The notes: generated from the letters alone by a model not told the origin. Shown: positions 38,483 to 54,015, counted from the stretch's first letter. The stretch is DNA of 64,000 bases from Virgibacillus sp. NKC19-16 (GCF_021560035.1 NZ_CP074373.1:864001-928000), one strand, 5' to 3'. Program-made: numbers and translations.

Positions 38483-38980
38483 ATGAAAATAGTAATAATA
38501 GCAGATACACATATGCCAGACAAGGGAAAGCAGCTCCCGTCAAGACTTAAAAAGGAATTGGAAACGACAAATTTGATTATTCATGCGGGTGATTGGAATT
38601 CGATGGAAGTTCATCACATGCTTCGTACATATGCAGAAGTAAAGGGTGTATATGGAAATGTCGACAGTAAGGATATCAAGGAACATTTCCCGGCACAAGA
38701 GATATTAGAAGTACATGGACATAAAATTGGCGTTATCCATGGGCATGGTGACAAGAAGACAACCGAAAAACGAGCACTGGAGGTATTTGAGGGAGAAGAG
38801 GTGGATATCATCATTTTTGGCCACTCCCATATTCCTTTGCTTCGCTACTTCAAAAAGAAACTATTAGTGAATCCGGGCTCTCCCACGGACAAACGAAAAC
38901 TCCCTTATTATTCCTTTGCCATTCTAACAGTTGGAGAAGAGATTAGGGCGGAGCATGTTTTTTTTAGGGATAAGAGCTGA
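38483..38980 (+). CDS. metallophosphoesterase, YfcE/MJ0936 family (YsnB-like)
   Basis: A 165-residue calcineurin-like phosphodiesterase. Metal ligands are visible in IADTHMP, HAGDWN, YGNVD, GVIHGHGD and FGHSHIPL, with the terminal VNPGSPTDKR motif of the YfcE type. These enzymes cleave model phosphodiesters; the natural substrate is unknown. AGGAGAG precedes the ATG. Stands alone after the pur terminator. Confidence 0.9.
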   Translation: MKIVIIADTHMPDKGKQLPSRLKKELETTNLIIHAGDWNSMEVHHMLRTYAEVKGVYGNVDSKDIKEHFPAQEILEVHGHKIGVIHGHGDKKTTEKRALEVFEGEEVDIIIFGHSHIPLLRYFKKKLLVNPGSPTDKRKLPYYSFAILTVGEEIRAEHVFFRDKS

Positions 38981-39193
38981 TATAAGGCTTCGCGGAAGAA
39001 AAAAGTACTAGCCTTCGAATTGGATACGTGCTCCGTATATGGTTATTTCAAATCCGAGAAACTGGCTTATGGATAAAATGGACTGGTGCCTCTCTGTCAC
39101 AAAAAATTCACTTCAACTTAACAAAAATTTACAGTGTTAAAGCGAAAAGTATGTTACGATAGAGAAAAATAATTAGTTGGAGAGTTGAGCTTT

Positions 39194-40935
39194 ATGATAG
39201 AAGATGAATATTACTGGAGAAATCGTGAGCTTCGACATCATGTCAACGTCATTGATGGTATCGAGGCGCCTACGCTAATTTTAAAAAACAGTACTTATTT
39301 AAACACATATACAAAGCAGTGGCTACAAGCAAACATTTGGATTTATGATGACCGTATCGTCTATGTAGGGGAGAAGCTGCCTGAAAAACAGGACACGGCG
39401 GAAATCATAGATTGCCAGGGAAAATACCTTGTCCCGGGGTATATCGAGCCACATGCACACCCGTCACAATTGTACAACCCGGAAGAATTGGCATATCATG
39501 CTGCGAAAACGGGGACAACTACACTAATGAATGATAATTTATTATGGCATTTTTTGTTGGATAAAAAGAAAGCGTTTTCTATATTGGAAGAGTTTAATAA
39601 TTTGCCTGTTTCGATGTATTGGTGGGCACGTTTTGATGCACAAACAGCGCTTAAGGATGAGGAGGCGTTATTTAATACAAGAGAGGTCCTGTCGTGGCTT
39701 GCGCATCCATCTGTTGTCCAAGGCGGCGAGTTAACCTCCTGGCCGCGCTTGTTAGATGGCGGTGACAGGTTACTTCATTGGATACAGGAAACAAAAAGGC
39801 ATGGAAAGCCTGTCGAGGGCCACTTTCCTGGAGCATCGGAAAAGACGTTAACGAAAATGAAGCTGTTTGGTGTGAATGCCGATCATGAATCAATGACAGG
39901 GGAAGAAGTGATCAAACGCCTGCAGTTAGGGTACCAGGTTGGCCTTCGCTACTCATCTATTAGACCGGATTTGCCGAAGCTCATCGAAGAAATAGTGGCA
40001 GCAAAACTACCAACCTATGAGAACCTGACAATGACGACAGATGGTTCAACACCAGGATTTTATGAGAATGGGCTTTTGAATGTTTGTATTGAAATTGCTA
40101 TTGATAAAGGGGTTCCAATAGAGGACGCATACCTGATGGCAAGCTATAATGCGGCAAAACATTTCAGGCTGGAGGAACAGCTTGGGAGCATCGCGCCCGG
40201 TCGGATTGCCCACATTAATATTTTACGCGAAAAAAGCAATCCGCATCCGGAAAGTGTCTTAGCAAAAGGGAAGTGGATCGTCAAAGCAGATGAAGCGCAG
40301 GCTGTCACACCATCAATCGATTGGGAACAATATAACATAAAGCCTCTTACCTCTGATGCGGTTCTAAAAGAGACGGATTTACAATTTTCCGTGCCGATCG
40401 GACTCGATATGGTGAATGATGTTATTATAAAACCATATGCAATTGAAATGGATATCACGCCAGAAGAGTTACCTGCTAACAAAGGGGACGCTTTTCTGTT
40501 ACTGATGGATCGCAACGGAGAATGGCGTGTAAATACGACGATTCGCGGGTTCACTGAAAAGTTAGGAGGCCTAGCAAGCTCCTATTCAACAACAGGGGAT
40601 TTCGTCTTCATCGGAAAAAGTAAATCTGATATGCTCCTTGCAGGCAACCGCTTAAAGGAAATTGGCGGCGGAATCGTACTTGTTCACAATGGTGAAGTAT
40701 TAGTTGAACTACCTCTCACCCTTGGGGGCGTCATGTTTAATGGAAAAATGAGTACATTAATTGAAAAAGAAAAGCAGCTTAAAGAAACGCTAGCGGAATT
40801 TGGTTATTCTCATAATGATCCAATCTACACGATATACTTTTTGTCATCTACCCATTTGCCGTATATTCGCATAACACAGCAAGGTATCGTAGATGTGAAG
40901 AAAAAGAAGTACTCTTCCCGTCTACGATGCGTTAG
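39194..40935 (+). CDS. yerA: adenine deaminase-like amidohydrolase YerA, with a one-base frameshift near the end
   Basis: A metal-dependent amidohydrolase of the adenine deaminase family: YIEPHAHPSQLYNPEELA has the HxH ligands, VEGHFPGA and the NADHESMTG segment give further ligands, and TMTTDGSTPG the late Asp. The frame diverges after VDVKKKK; one more A near 40901-40913 restores KVLFPSTMR and a stop at 40933-40935, giving 580 residues as in B. subtilis YerA. Uncorrected, it runs into yerB. I use ATG 39194 (GGAG upstream) instead of TTG 39185. It could return adenine to hypoxanthine, fitting the purine theme. Confidence 0.87.
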
Positions 40936-41000
40936 AATATATAATAGAATTTTGCATAGGTATCTAATAGAGGAAACTTATGCAAAGGTGTTGGGAATAA

Positions 41001-42074
41001 ATGAGAAAAATAGTTTATGTTTTGCTAGTGTTTATGCTTCTTGCTGCTTGTTCCAATGAAGAGGGTAGTTCACAGGATAATGAGGCAAAAGGAAAAGATG
41101 TAAAGGAAAAAATGGAATCGACGAATGTGCCGGATTCAGCAGATGAAGGGTCGGATGAATCTGAAAATGTTTTTCCGTTAACTGGGATTGAAACAGATAA
41201 AAAAGTCAATGACCGAATTGTTAGTGTCATGGTAAATAATCATGACTCAGCAAGGCCGCAATCCGGATTATCCAAGGCAGACATCGTCTTTGAAATTTTG
41301 GCAGAAGGGAACATTACACGTCTTCTAGCATTCTATCAAAGTGAAATGCCGAAAGTAGTCGGGCCTGTCCGGAGTGCGCGAGAATATTACTTTGAACTTG
41401 CGAACAGTTATAATGCGCTATATGTTTATCACGGGGCAGCGAACGTTGTAAATGATATGATAGAAGATAGAGGTATTGAACATTTAGATGGTTCTATCTA
41501 TGATAATAATGGTACTCTATTTAAGCGGGAGTCTTTTCGAGAAGCACCGCACAATTCCTATTTACAATTTGCAGGTGTTTATGACTACGCAAGCCAAAAA
41601 GGGTATGAGACAACGGCTTCCTATGATCCATTACCCTTTTTAGGAGAAGGTGAAGTCCGGGAGTTGCCGGGAGACGCGGCAAATCATGTGGAAATTGTTT
41701 ATTCAAATAACCCAATGCAAATTGTAGAATTTAGCTATGACGAGAATAGTGAAACATATACAAGATATAACGACCGGGAGCAAACCGTTGATTTAAATTC
41801 GAGTGATCCTATCGAGGTGGATAATGTCTTCATTATAGAAACCGAACATGAAGTAATTGATGATACAGGTCGCCGTGCGATTGATCTTGAATCCGGCGGG
41901 AATGGCTATTTAATTCAAAAAGGTCAAATCCAGGAAGTTCAATGGGACAATCAGGATGGAAGGATCATACCGGTTAAAGACGAGGTACCTGTTGGATTTG
42001 TTCCAGGTAAAACATGGGTCAACGTCGTTCCAACAAGCCCTGGAATAGGACAAGCCGTAAGCATATCAAACTAG
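41001..42074 (+). CDS. yerB: DUF3048 family lipoprotein YerB
   Basis: A 357-residue lipoprotein: signal peptide with lipobox LLAAC, an acidic Ser/Glu/Asp linker to about residue 55, then DUF3048 (VMVNNHDSARPQSGLSKADIVFE, VGPVRSAREYY) and the C-terminal YerB domain ending GKTWVNVVPTSPG. Displayed on the outer face of the membrane; function unknown. No strong ribosome site precedes it beyond GGGAAT. It lies between yerA and yerC as in B. subtilis. Confidence 0.92.
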   Translation: MRKIVYVLLVFMLLAACSNEEGSSQDNEAKGKDVKEKMESTNVPDSADEGSDESENVFPLTGIETDKKVNDRIVSVMVNNHDSARPQSGLSKADIVFEILAEGNITRLLAFYQSEMPKVVGPVRSAREYYFELANSYNALYVYHGAANVVNDMIEDRGIEHLDGSIYDNNGTLFKRESFREAPHNSYLQFAGVYDYASQKGYETTASYDPLPFLGEGEVRELPGDAANHVEIVYSNNPMQIVEFSYDENSETYTRYNDREQTVDLNSSDPIEVDNVFIIETEHEVIDDTGRRAIDLESGGNGYLIQKGQIQEVQWDNQDGRIIPVKDEVPVGFVPGKTWVNVVPTSPGIGQAVSISN

Positions 42075-42097
42075 TTTGGAAGCAGGAGGAGAAAAAC

Positions 42098-42394
42098 GTG
42101 CAAATTGATAAATTACGAGGAGAACAATTAGATCAATTGTTTGACGCAATACTGTCATTAAAAGACCGAGAAGAATGCTATCAATTTTTCGATGATATTG
42201 CTACAATGTCAGAAGTTCATTCGATATCTCAGCGCCTGCAAGTGGCAAAAATGCTGACAGAGGGATACACGTATACGGTGATTGAAAATGAAACAAATGC
42301 ATCAACAGCAACCATCTCACGCGTGCGCAGAGCACTTAATTATGGAAGTGATGGTTATCAAATCGTACTGGATCGGATACTGGAAGATAAATGA
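42098..42394 (+). CDS. yerC: TrpR-like DNA-binding protein YerC
   Basis: A 98-residue YerC/YecD family regulator. GTG 42098 follows AGGAGGAG by six bases; the longer frame from 42014 lies inside yerB and is rejected. DLATMSE-like FDDIATMSEVHSISQRLQVAKML and TNASTATISRVRRALNYG form the Trp-repressor-type helix-turn-helix. Targets are unknown. Confidence 0.93.
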   Translation: MQIDKLRGEQLDQLFDAILSLKDREECYQFFDDIATMSEVHSISQRLQVAKMLTEGYTYTVIENETNASTATISRVRRALNYGSDGYQIVLDRILEDK

Positions 42395-42460
42395 CATAGC
42401 CCCATCAAAGCTATTGTTGTGTTATGATCATCTAATGTATTATTATACACTATGAATTAG

Positions 42461-42486
42461 CCGCTGCCTGGTTGGGTGGCGGTTTT
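42461..42486 (+). terminator. terminator after yerC
   Basis: CCGCTGCC and GGTGGCGG form a G+C-rich stem with two mispaired positions, followed by five T. Confidence 0.7.
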
Positions 42487-42536
42487 TCGGTGACTAGTGG
42501 TGACGGTTCTGTGAATAGAATTGGTTGGCGAGAAAA

Positions 42537-42617
42537 TTAACCGGAAAGCTGGGGGATCGACCGTTGGGACAAGAAAATCAACCACACAGTGTAAATATCA
42601 ACCCCACAGCAACAACC
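42537..42617. repeat. short 20-21-bp imperfect repeat (AATCAACC family)
   Basis: TTAACC at 42537, TCGACC at 42557, TCAACC at 42578 and TCAACC at 42598 recur every 20-21 bases, each preceded by an A-rich stretch; a partial ACAACC follows near 42612. It fills most of the 317-base gap between yerC and pcrB, ahead of the pcrB promoter. Degenerate but with the same period as the arrays at 4776 and 63441. Confidence 0.55.
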
Positions 42618-42671
42618 CCCCATTCTGAAAAAAGATTCCACATATCCCTAAATTCCGAGCGTGATTTTTGG

Positions 42672-42677
42672 TATAAT
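42672..42677 (+). promoter_or_regulatory. extended -10 promoter of the pcrB-pcrA-ligA operon
   Basis: TGGTATAAT is an extended -10 box 35 bases before the pcrB start; the -35 region is weak (TAAATT). Confidence 0.5.
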
Positions 42678-42711
42678 AAATAAAGGATTATCATATTGGA
42701 GGATTAGGCCT

Positions 42712-43401
42712 TTGCATACTACGATGAACGAATGGAAGCATATATTCAAGCTGGATCCGGCTAAGGAAATTTCGAATGAGCATCTTGAGATGGTTTGTGA
42801 GTCAGGGACGGATGCTGTCATTGTTGGTGGGACGGATAATGTAACATTGGATGGAGTGATGAATTTACTCATGCGCATTCGCCGTTATAGCATCACATGC
42901 ATTTTGGAAATTTCTACAATGGAGGCAATCGCCCCGGGGTTTGATTATTATTTTATTCCTATGGTGATGAATTCCAAGGCGAAAAAATGGATGATGGACA
43001 TGCAGCATCAGGCGATAAAACAATATAGGGAACTGATGAATTGGAATGAAATATTTTTCGAAGGGTATTGTATTTTAAATCAAGACGCAAAAGCCTTTAC
43101 GCATACGAACAGCTTTATGCCGGATGACGGGGACGTGACGGCATATGCTTATATGGCGGAGCATGTATTTCATTTGCCGATTTTTTATATGGAATATAGT
43201 GGGAAATACGGGAACCCTAAGCTTGTTGAACAAGTGAAAAGTGAGCTTGAGTCTACATTGCTTTTTTATGGTGGAGGGATCGAAAACGTCTCCCAAGCGC
43301 GTGAAATAAAAGAGCATGCGGACGTGATTATCGTAGGGAATGGCATTTATACAGACATAGAAGAAGCGATTAAAACAGTGAAAGCAGTTAAAGAATATTG
43401 A
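42712..43401 (+). CDS. pcrB: heptaprenylglyceryl phosphate synthase PcrB
   Basis: Joins heptaprenyl diphosphate to glycerol-1-phosphate, giving an archaeal-type ether lipid precursor in Bacillales. TTG 42712 lies nine bases after GGAGG and gives 229 residues that align with B. subtilis PcrB from the N-terminus ([13 protein letters not shown]). [21 protein letters not shown] and [12 protein letters not shown] are the TIM-barrel phosphate and substrate motifs. It heads pcrB-pcrA-ligA. Confidence 0.94.
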   Translation: MHTTMNEWKHIFKLDPAKEISNEHLEMVCESGTDAVIVGGTDNVTLDGVMNLLMRIRRYSITCILEISTMEAIAPGFDYYFIPMVMNSKAKKWMMDMQHQAIKQYRELMNWNEIFFEGYCILNQDAKAFTHTNSFMPDDGDVTAYAYMAEHVFHLPIFYMEYSGKYGNPKLVEQVKSELESTLLFYGGGIENVSQAREIKEHADVIIVGNGIYTDIEEAIKTVKAVKEY

Positions 43402-43421
43402 TTCAGGGAGCGGGTGTAAAC

Positions 43422-48765
<5,344 letters not shown>

Positions 48766-48848
48766 AAGTATTGGTAGTCTGGTCTACCTATATCATTATA
48801 GTCAATGGGAAAACACCAGAACTTTTTTAAGTAAATAGTCTTGTATTT

Positions 48849-48900
48849 AAAATCAGTCCTTTTTTAGCAATTTTGCTTTAAAAATGGGCTGATTTTCCTC
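48849..48900 (+). terminator. terminator after yerH
   Basis: AAAATCAG (48849-48856) pairs with CTGATTTT (48889-48896), and an inner AGCAAAATT...region extends the stem; the T tract is part of the right arm. Confidence 0.65.
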
Positions 48901-48990
48901 ATTTAGGAAAATCGGAAAGTTTTTAGGGGTGTTTTTTGCTCAAAATCGTATATATTTCCTGTAATTTTCCCAATATGAATTATCTGAAAG

Positions 48991-49012
48991 TGTGTTATAA
49001 TATAAATACACA
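48991..49012 (+). promoter_or_regulatory. extended -10 promoter and 22-bp palindrome before the RRNPP receptor
   Basis: TGTTATAAT is an extended -10 box with a poor -35. It is embedded in an imperfect dyad bounded by TGTGT (48991-48995) and ACACA (49008-49012). A dyad over the -10 suggests an operator, possibly for the receptor itself. Confidence 0.45.
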
Positions 49013-49049
49013 AGGAAATTAAATCCATTTTGATGTTAGGGTGGGTATA

Positions 49050-50318
49050 TTGGTAGAAATCGGATCCTTTATCAAATTACAACGACAAAAGAAGGAAATG
49101 ACACAGGGAGAATTAGCTAAAGGCGTAGTTTCTTTGTCCTACTTATCCAAGATAGAAAACAAGAAAACTGAAGCAAGCCCTGAGGTTATCCAAATGCTAT
49201 GCACCCGTCTGGGCATCCAATTAGATAATGAATTGGAGACAACGATCCAGGAAAAATGCAAAGAATGGTACAGTATGCTCTTCGAAGTAAATGATAAAGA
49301 AGAAATTATAGAAAAACACCATGAAGTACAAGCATTAATGGATACCAACCTTACAAATAGCTTATTAATGTTCGAGATTCATAAGGTAAGATATTATCTC
49401 GTCTTGGGAAAATTTGAAGAAGCCCTGGATAAGATTAATGAGCTAAATGATGTATCCAGTTCGTTTGATAACTTGCATCAGTTTTATTGGTATAAGTTTC
49501 GGGGGAATTATAACTCATTAAATGGAGAATTCTACCAGGCGATCCGTTTGTATAAACTAGCAGAAGAAAAGCTAAACCAAATTGAATTAGAGGATAAAGA
49601 AATTGGGGATTTACAATATACGATTGCAGTTACACATAGTAAGCTTAGAAACACATTGGAAGTTATTGATTATGCGGGTAAGGCAATGGATCTTTTTCAA
49701 AGAGAATATAACTTTATTCGCTGCGCTCAGTGCCATATCTTGTTAGGAATATCATATAGAAGAATTAAAATGTATGATAAGGCGATTAAAAATTATAATC
49801 TAGCTAAGCATTTAGGTGAATTAAATAAGGATAATCAAGTTATTCAATTAACCAACCTCAACCTAGGATATCTTTATGCTGCAAAAGGAGATACAGAGGA
49901 TGCGATAAGCTATTTTGTTGAGGTTGCAGGAGATGAAAGAGTTGCTCATAGTGAAAGATTAGGTGCTATAACAGCTCTAATAAAAGAATATTATACTATT
50001 CTTAACTATGATAAGTCAGAAGAAATGATAAATAAGGCTTCGGAGTTATTAGAAATAGCTAAGAAAGATGTCTACACTGGTTTATTTGAGTATATTATTC
50101 AAACATACACATATGCTATAAATAAGGAACATGAAAAATTCAGAATGCTAGTTACAGATACTTTTATACCTTATTTAAAAGAAAACAAAGACTATGCTAA
50201 CTTGGTGATATATTCCAAAATGTTAGCTGAACACCTTGAGGATTTAGGTAAGTATAAAGAATCTGTTAAATACTATAAACTCGCAAACTCAACATATGAG
50301 GAGTTAATTAATCTTTAA
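49050..50318 (+). CDS. RRNPP-type quorum-sensing receptor (XRE HTH plus TPR)
   Basis: About 422 residues from TTG 49050 (AGGGTGGG five bases upstream; GTG 49041 lacks a proper site). An XRE helix-turn-helix covers residues 1-62 (IGSFIKLQRQKKEMTQGELA, SLSYLSKIEN), followed by TPR-like helical repeats to the end (FEEALDKINEL, RIKMYDKAIKNYNLAKHLGEL, GDTEDAISYF, GKYKESVKYYKLAN). This layout is that of PlcR, NprR and relatives, which bind a re-imported peptide. A pro-peptide gene starts 12 bases after the stop. The 3' half is markedly AT-rich, suggesting transfer. Targets are unknown. Confidence 0.85.
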   Translation: MVEIGSFIKLQRQKKEMTQGELAKGVVSLSYLSKIENKKTEASPEVIQMLCTRLGIQLDNELETTIQEKCKEWYSMLFEVNDKEEIIEKHHEVQALMDTNLTNSLLMFEIHKVRYYLVLGKFEEALDKINELNDVSSSFDNLHQFYWYKFRGNYNSLNGEFYQAIRLYKLAEEKLNQIELEDKEIGDLQYTIAVTHSKLRNTLEVIDYAGKAMDLFQREYNFIRCAQCHILLGISYRRIKMYDKAIKNYNLAKHLGELNKDNQVIQLTNLNLGYLYAAKGDTEDAISYFVEVAGDERVAHSERLGAITALIKEYYTILNYDKSEEMINKASELLEIAKKDVYTGLFEYIIQTYTYAINKEHEKFRMLVTDTFIPYLKENKDYANLVIYSKMLAEHLEDLGKYKESVKYYKLANSTYEELINL

Positions 50319-50330
50319 GGGGGGGAGAAA

Positions 50331-50474
50331 ATGAAAAAAATGATTACATCTTTAGCTCTAGGATCTCTTCTTTTGGTTGGTATAGCATTTGCGCAAGACA
50401 CTCAATCAACTGATTTATCAATGGAGATGGAGCCTAGCATTTTATCAGTCGAACGACCTAGCACCCTTTTATAA
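50331..50474 (+). CDS. 47-residue secreted pro-peptide, cognate to the RRNPP receptor
   Basis: ATG 50331 follows an AAGGGGGGG ribosome site by five bases. The product has a lysine-rich start, a hydrophobic core (LALGSLLLVGIAFA) and a probable Sec cleavage after AFA, leaving QDTQSTDLSMEM then EPSILSVERPSTLL. Export with a short polar mature part, directly behind an HTH-TPR gene, is the standard form of PapR/NprX-like signalling precursors. The tail holds two similar halves (EPSIL and RPSTLL), a possible duplicated signal. Too short for most gene callers. The active peptide is not known. Confidence 0.8.
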   Translation: MKKMITSLALGSLLLVGIAFAQDTQSTDLSMEMEPSILSVERPSTLL

Positions 50475-50528
50475 ACCTGAGGGGAGCTAGTCAGTAATTT
50501 TTTTACCCTATTACTATATGATGGAGTT

Positions 50529-50566
50529 GCCTGAAATAGTGTGGAAGCTATTTCAGGCCTTTTTTT
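50529..50566 (+). terminator. terminator of the RRNPP cassette
   Basis: GCCTGAAATAG (50529-50539) pairs perfectly with CTATTTCAGGC (50548-50558), then eight T. It isolates the receptor-peptide unit from gatCAB. Confidence 0.92.
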
Positions 50567-50683
50567 GTTCAAAAACCAGGTCCTATCCTTGATACTTTGC
50601 CAATTAGTTGCGAAGGCATGTCTAATTCTGCTATTATCTATAGTATTGTGAGAGTTATTTCAACCTTTTTGGAGGTGTAAGAT

Positions 50684-50974
50684 ATGACAGATATTTCAAA
50701 GGATCAGGTGAAGCACGTCGCGCATTTGGCACGGCTTGCGGTTAGTGAGGAAGAAGCGGATAAACTGACGGAGGAATTAGGTTCGATTATTCGTTTTGCC
50801 GATCAGTTAAGCGAACTCGATACTAGTGATATTGAACCAACCGTGTATGATCAAGAACATTTGAATGTACTGCGTAAGGACGAGCCGAAAGAGTGGACGA
50901 AGAAAGAGGAAGCATTGAAAAACGCTCCCGACAAACAGGCTGGTCATTTTAAAGTGCCATCGATATTGGAGTAG
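50684..50974 (+). CDS. gatC: Asp-tRNA(Asn)/Glu-tRNA(Gln) amidotransferase subunit GatC
   Basis: The 96-residue small subunit that clamps GatA and GatB. KHVAHLARLAVSEEEADKL and the C-terminal PDKQAGHFKVPSILE are conserved. TTGGAGGTG precedes the ATG; TTGCGA and TATTAT about 60 bases upstream may be the promoter. Confidence 0.96.
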   Translation: MTDISKDQVKHVAHLARLAVSEEEADKLTEELGSIIRFADQLSELDTSDIEPTVYDQEHLNVLRKDEPKEWTKKEEALKNAPDKQAGHFKVPSILE

Positions 50975-50986
50975 GGAGGACAAATT

Positions 50987-52462
50987 ATGTCACTATTTGA
51001 CTACAGTATAAAGGAATTAGAAGAAAAGCTACATACGAAAGAGATCTCGGTAGAAGACCTTGTTGATACTTCTTATAATCGTATTAAAGAAGTGGATGAT
51101 AAGGTGAAGGCATTTTTGACACTGGATGAAGAGAGAGCTCGCGAGGAAGCGAAGGAACTTGATAATACTGCAAATGATAGCCGATTAAATCAATTGTTCG
51201 GGATGCCAAGCGGTATTAAGGATAATATCATCACAATGGGCCTACGGACAACGTGTGCGAGTCAATTTTTAAGAAATTTTGATGATCCGCTGTATGATGC
51301 AACCGTGATGAATAAACTGAATGCGGAAAAAGCGATTACGATTGGAAAGCTCAATATGGATGAATTTGCCATGGGGTCTTCCAACGAAAATTCAGGGTTT
51401 ACTGCAACAAGAAATCCATGGAATACAGATTATGTACCAGGTGGGTCAAGTGGTGGCTCGGCAGCCTCCGTAGCAGCTGGAGAAGTGGTATTCAGCCTAG
51501 GATCGGATACCGGTGGATCGATTCGTCAGCCTGCATCGTTTTGCGGTGTGGTTGGCATGAAGCCGACATACGGCCGTGTCTCGCGTTTTGGCTTGGTTGC
51601 ATTTGCGTCATCCCTTGATCAAATCGGACCAATCACGCGTACAGTAGAGGATAACGCAAGGGTGCTTGAAGTGATTTCAGGTCATGATGCTAATGATTCG
51701 ACAAGTGCTGATGTGGAAGTACCTGCATTTACCGACGCTCTAACCAATGATGTAAAAGGATTGAAAATTGCCGTACCAAAAGAATACCTTGGTGAAGGTG
51801 TCTCAGAAGAAGTAAAAGAATCCGTCAAACGTGCACTGGATGTGTACGAATCATTGGGGGCTACATGGGAAGAAGTTTCATTGCCGCATACCAAGTACGC
51901 TATTTCCTCCTATTATATTATTGCATCATCGGAAGCGTCAGCTAACCTTGCCCGTTTTGACGGTGTACGTTACGGTACGCGCTCGGCAAACGCCACCAAC
52001 ATGATGGATATGTTCAAACTATCCCGCAGCGAAGGCTTTGGAGAAGAAGTCAAACGCCGTATTATGCTCGGAACGTTTGCACTTAGCTCAGGATATTATG
52101 ATGCCTATTATAAAAAGGCACAAAAAGTTCGTACATTATTTAAAAATGATTTCGATGCAGTATTTGAGGATTATGATGTCGTAATCGGGCCGACAACACC
52201 AACACCTGCATTTAAAGTTGGTGAAAAAACAGATGATCCATTAACCATGTATACCAATGATATTTTAACGATTCCAGTGAACTTAGCAGGATTACCGGGG
52301 ATATCGCTGCCTTGTGGATTTTCTGAAGACGGACTTCCATTCGGCCTGCAAATTATTGGAAAACATTTTGATGAGCGTACCGTCTATCAAGCGGCACATG
52401 CGTATGAACAGGCAACAGATCACCATAAAAAACGACCTCAATTAGGAGGTGCCAATGCATAA
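50987..52462 (+). CDS. gatA: amidotransferase subunit GatA
   Basis: The amidase that frees ammonia from glutamine for transamidation of mischarged Glu-tRNA(Gln). In 491 residues it has the catalytic Lys (GIKDNI), the amidase signature [14 protein letters not shown] near 150-163 and the Ser in [19 protein letters not shown] precedes the ATG. Ends one base into gatB. Confidence 0.97.
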   Translation: MSLFDYSIKELEEKLHTKEISVEDLVDTSYNRIKEVDDKVKAFLTLDEERAREEAKELDNTANDSRLNQLFGMPSGIKDNIITMGLRTTCASQFLRNFDDPLYDATVMNKLNAEKAITIGKLNMDEFAMGSSNENSGFTATRNPWNTDYVPGGSSGGSAASVAAGEVVFSLGSDTGGSIRQPASFCGVVGMKPTYGRVSRFGLVAFASSLDQIGPITRTVEDNARVLEVISGHDANDSTSADVEVPAFTDALTNDVKGLKIAVPKEYLGEGVSEEVKESVKRALDVYESLGATWEEVSLPHTKYAISSYYIIASSEASANLARFDGVRYGTRSANATNMMDMFKLSRSEGFGEEVKRRIMLGTFALSSGYYDAYYKKAQKVRTLFKNDFDAVFEDYDVVIGPTTPTPAFKVGEKTDDPLTMYTNDILTIPVNLAGLPGISLPCGFSEDGLPFGLQIIGKHFDERTVYQAAHAYEQATDHHKKRPQLGGANA

Positions 52463-53892
52463 TGAATTTTGAAACGGTTATTGGACTCGAGGTACATGTG
52501 GAATTAAAAACAAAATCAAAAATATTCAGTTCCAGCCCAAATAATTTCGGTGCAGAGCCAAATACAAATGTAAATCCAATTGATTTAGGTTACCCAGGTA
52601 CACTGCCTGTGGTAAACGAAGAAGCAGTCAATTTTGCGATGAAAGCTGCGATGGCTTTAAACTGCGAAATCGCGGAACATACGAAATTTGATCGAAAAAA
52701 CTATTATTACCCAGACAATCCAAAGGCATATCAGATTTCCCAGTTTGACAAACCAATCGGGGAAAATGGTTGGATAGAAATTGAAGTTAACGGGCAGAAA
52801 AAACGTCTTGGGATTACGCGACTGCACCTCGAAGAAGATGCAGGAAAACTGACCCACGGGGAAGACGGCTACTCTCTCATTGATTTTAATCGACAAGGAA
52901 CGCCATTGATTGAAATTGTATCAGAGCCGGATATGGGCACGCCAGAAGAAGCGTATGCATATTTGGAGAAATTGAAAAATATTATACAGTACACTGGTGT
53001 GTCCGATGTGAAAATGGAAGAAGGCTCCCTAAGATGTGATGCCAATATTTCACTAAGGCCAATTGGTCAGGAAGCGTTCGGAGAAAAAGTCGAACTCAAA
53101 AACTTGAATTCCTTTGCCTTTGTACAAAAAGGGCTTGAATTTGAAGAAAAACGTCAGGAAAAAGAATTATTATCCGGCGGAGAGATCCTGCAGGAAACAC
53201 GGCGTTATGATGAGAAAACGAAAGAAACGATTCTGATGCGCGTGAAAGAAGGATCTGATGACTATCGTTATTTCCCGGAACCGGATCTCCTGCCATTATT
53301 CATTGATGAGGCATGGAAAGAACGAATCCGAAGCCAGATTCCGGAGTTACCGGATGCAAGGAAAAAACGCTATATAGGAGAATTGGGTCTATCGGAATAT
53401 GATGCAGCTGTTTTAACGAATTCCAAACAGATGGCTGACTTTTTCGAAGAAGCAGTACAAAACGGTGCGGCTATTAAACAGGCATCTAACTGGTTAATGG
53501 GTGAGGTTTCCGCCTATATGAACAAGCATCAAAAAGAGCTTGATGACTTGCAGGTAACACCTAAAAGCTTAGCCAAAATGATTCAACTGATCGAGGATGG
53601 CACATTATCTTCTAAGATGGCGAAGAAGGTATTCTCTGAATTAGTTGAAAATGGCGGCGATCCAGAGACAATCGTAAAAGAAAAAGGACTCGTCCAAATT
53701 TCCGATGAAGGTCAGTTAAAAGAAATCATTTCAGGTGTGCTGGATGAAAATGAACAATCTGTTACTGATTATAAAGACGGTAAAGGCAAAGCGTTAGCCT
53801 TCCTTGTCGGACAAGTTATGAAAGCAACCAAAGGGCAGGCAAATCCGCCGCTGGTTAATAAGCTGCTTGCAGAAGAAATAGATAAAAGATAA
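52462..53892 (+). CDS. gatB: amidotransferase subunit GatB
   Basis: The tRNA-binding kinase subunit, 476 residues. It opens [20 protein letters not shown], has [20 protein letters not shown]-like cradle residues near 77-95, [10 protein letters not shown] near 190, and the C-terminal YqeY-like tail domain. The start overlaps the gatA stop, completing a three-gene operon. Confidence 0.97.
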   Translation: MNFETVIGLEVHVELKTKSKIFSSSPNNFGAEPNTNVNPIDLGYPGTLPVVNEEAVNFAMKAAMALNCEIAEHTKFDRKNYYYPDNPKAYQISQFDKPIGENGWIEIEVNGQKKRLGITRLHLEEDAGKLTHGEDGYSLIDFNRQGTPLIEIVSEPDMGTPEEAYAYLEKLKNIIQYTGVSDVKMEEGSLRCDANISLRPIGQEAFGEKVELKNLNSFAFVQKGLEFEEKRQEKELLSGGEILQETRRYDEKTKETILMRVKEGSDDYRYFPEPDLLPLFIDEAWKERIRSQIPELPDARKKRYIGELGLSEYDAAVLTNSKQMADFFEEAVQNGAAIKQASNWLMGEVSAYMNKHQKELDDLQVTPKSLAKMIQLIEDGTLSSKMAKKVFSELVENGGDPETIVKEKGLVQISDEGQLKEIISGVLDENEQSVTDYKDGKGKALAFLVGQVMKATKGQANPPLVNKLLAEEIDKR

Positions 53893-53986
53893 TTTAGTGA
53901 TGGATGCCATATCTGAGGCGTCTAGTTCTGTGATCTTTTGCTCACCCCCTTTTCAAAATGCGCAAAAAGGGCTATGATAGTTTTTG

Positions 53987-54015
53987 GCAGTTAAGAAAGT
54001 AAACTTTCTTACTGC
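53987..54015. repeat. inverted repeat between gatB and dgkB
   Basis: GCAGTTAAGAAAGT and ACTTTCTTACTGC are inverses except for one bulged T, with almost no loop. There is no T run after it, so it may be a weak terminator or a protein-binding dyad ahead of the dgkB promoter (TATAAT near 54045). Confidence 0.5.
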
